Of a DNA stretch of 64,000 nucleotides, positions 63,992 to 64,000 are shown in pieces. The stretch's first letter is position 1. Each line of letters starts with the position of its first letter. This stretch comes from JBBAAP01 sp043808305 (lineage in GTDB: Bacteria > Planctomycetota > MHYJ01 > JACQXL01), in contig JAZDFB010000014.1 in the NCBI GenBank assembly GCA_043808305.1, forward strand, positions 70,727 through 134,726, given 5' to 3'. Under the pieces are notes generated by a model. The model worked only from the letters and a program-made list of their open reading frames with translations, ran no database searches and was not told where the DNA came from. A program made the translations under genes and the position numbers.

Positions 63992-64000
63992 TGAAGAATT

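Overview
The window looks like a chromosomal segment of an uncultivated, Planctomycetota-like bacterium. The assignment is an inference from gene content: two large Ser/Thr kinases with membrane anchors and TPR or helical sensor regions, VCBS/FG-GAP and HEAT-repeat exported proteins, a 16-repeat TPR lipoprotein, a B12-dependent ribonucleotide reductase, an archaeal-type thymidylate synthase and prepilin-like proteins. There are no rRNA or tRNA genes to fix the lineage. Gene density is high and both strands are used. No transposase, integrase or phage gene was seen.

Layout. 1-6.8 kb: a cut-off VCBS protein, a multidomain lipoprotein and a Ser/Thr kinase. 6.8-16.7 kb: ClpB, a zinc-ribbon membrane protein, a HEAT lipoprotein, a DUF366 protein, an etfB-etfA-VanZ/CPBP unit, thymidylate synthase and a PDZ lipoprotein. 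16.7-25.3 kb: a DMT transporter, the TPR lipoprotein, an hflX-pyrF-glycosyltransferase operon, agmatinase, DUF4416 and a FlgM-like protein. 25.4-35.2 kb: an exported metallopeptidase, two pseudopilins with ksgA, threonine-to-glycine genes (SDR-type tdh and kbl) and a second Ser/Thr kinase. 35.2-37.7 kb: a predicted PD-(D/E)XK nuclease-like gene followed by 1.7 kb of repetitive non-coding DNA. 37.7-49.8 kb: an oxidoreductase, a tldE-tldD pair, murJ, metB-hom, def-ribF, and an ECF sigma/anti-sigma/exported protein unit. 50-63.4 kb: nrdJ, an unrecognised protein, panB, a crotonase, cstA, dxs, an AmaP-like protein, a radical SAM protein and an Xaa-Pro peptidase. The last ~450 bases are repetitive again.

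The most unusual content is non-coding. Three arrays share a strict 22-bp period but have different unit sequences: 16 units at 36149-36500, 14 at 36911-37218, and at least 14 degenerate units at 63580-63887. Two of them, in opposite orientation, share an identical 16-nt AT-rich motif beside a G-tract/C-tract hairpin, and the third has a similar but weaker motif. I could not assign the arrays to CRISPR, satellite or coding repeats, and propose them as one undescribed element class.

Two more layers of repeats are visible. One is a ~60-nt two-hairpin intergenic element whose stems show compensatory base changes. The other is a family of 16-24 nt palindromes of the CCCGNN...NNCGGG type, found between genes and also in frame inside pyrF and ksgA and possibly etfA.

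Promoters: many genes have TTGACA-like and TATAAT-like boxes separated by 16 bp. For seven genes the -10 box lies only 7-10 nt before the ATG with no Shine-Dalgarno sequence, which predicts leaderless mRNAs. The remaining genes mostly have clear GGAGG-type sites, which I used to correct several start codons.
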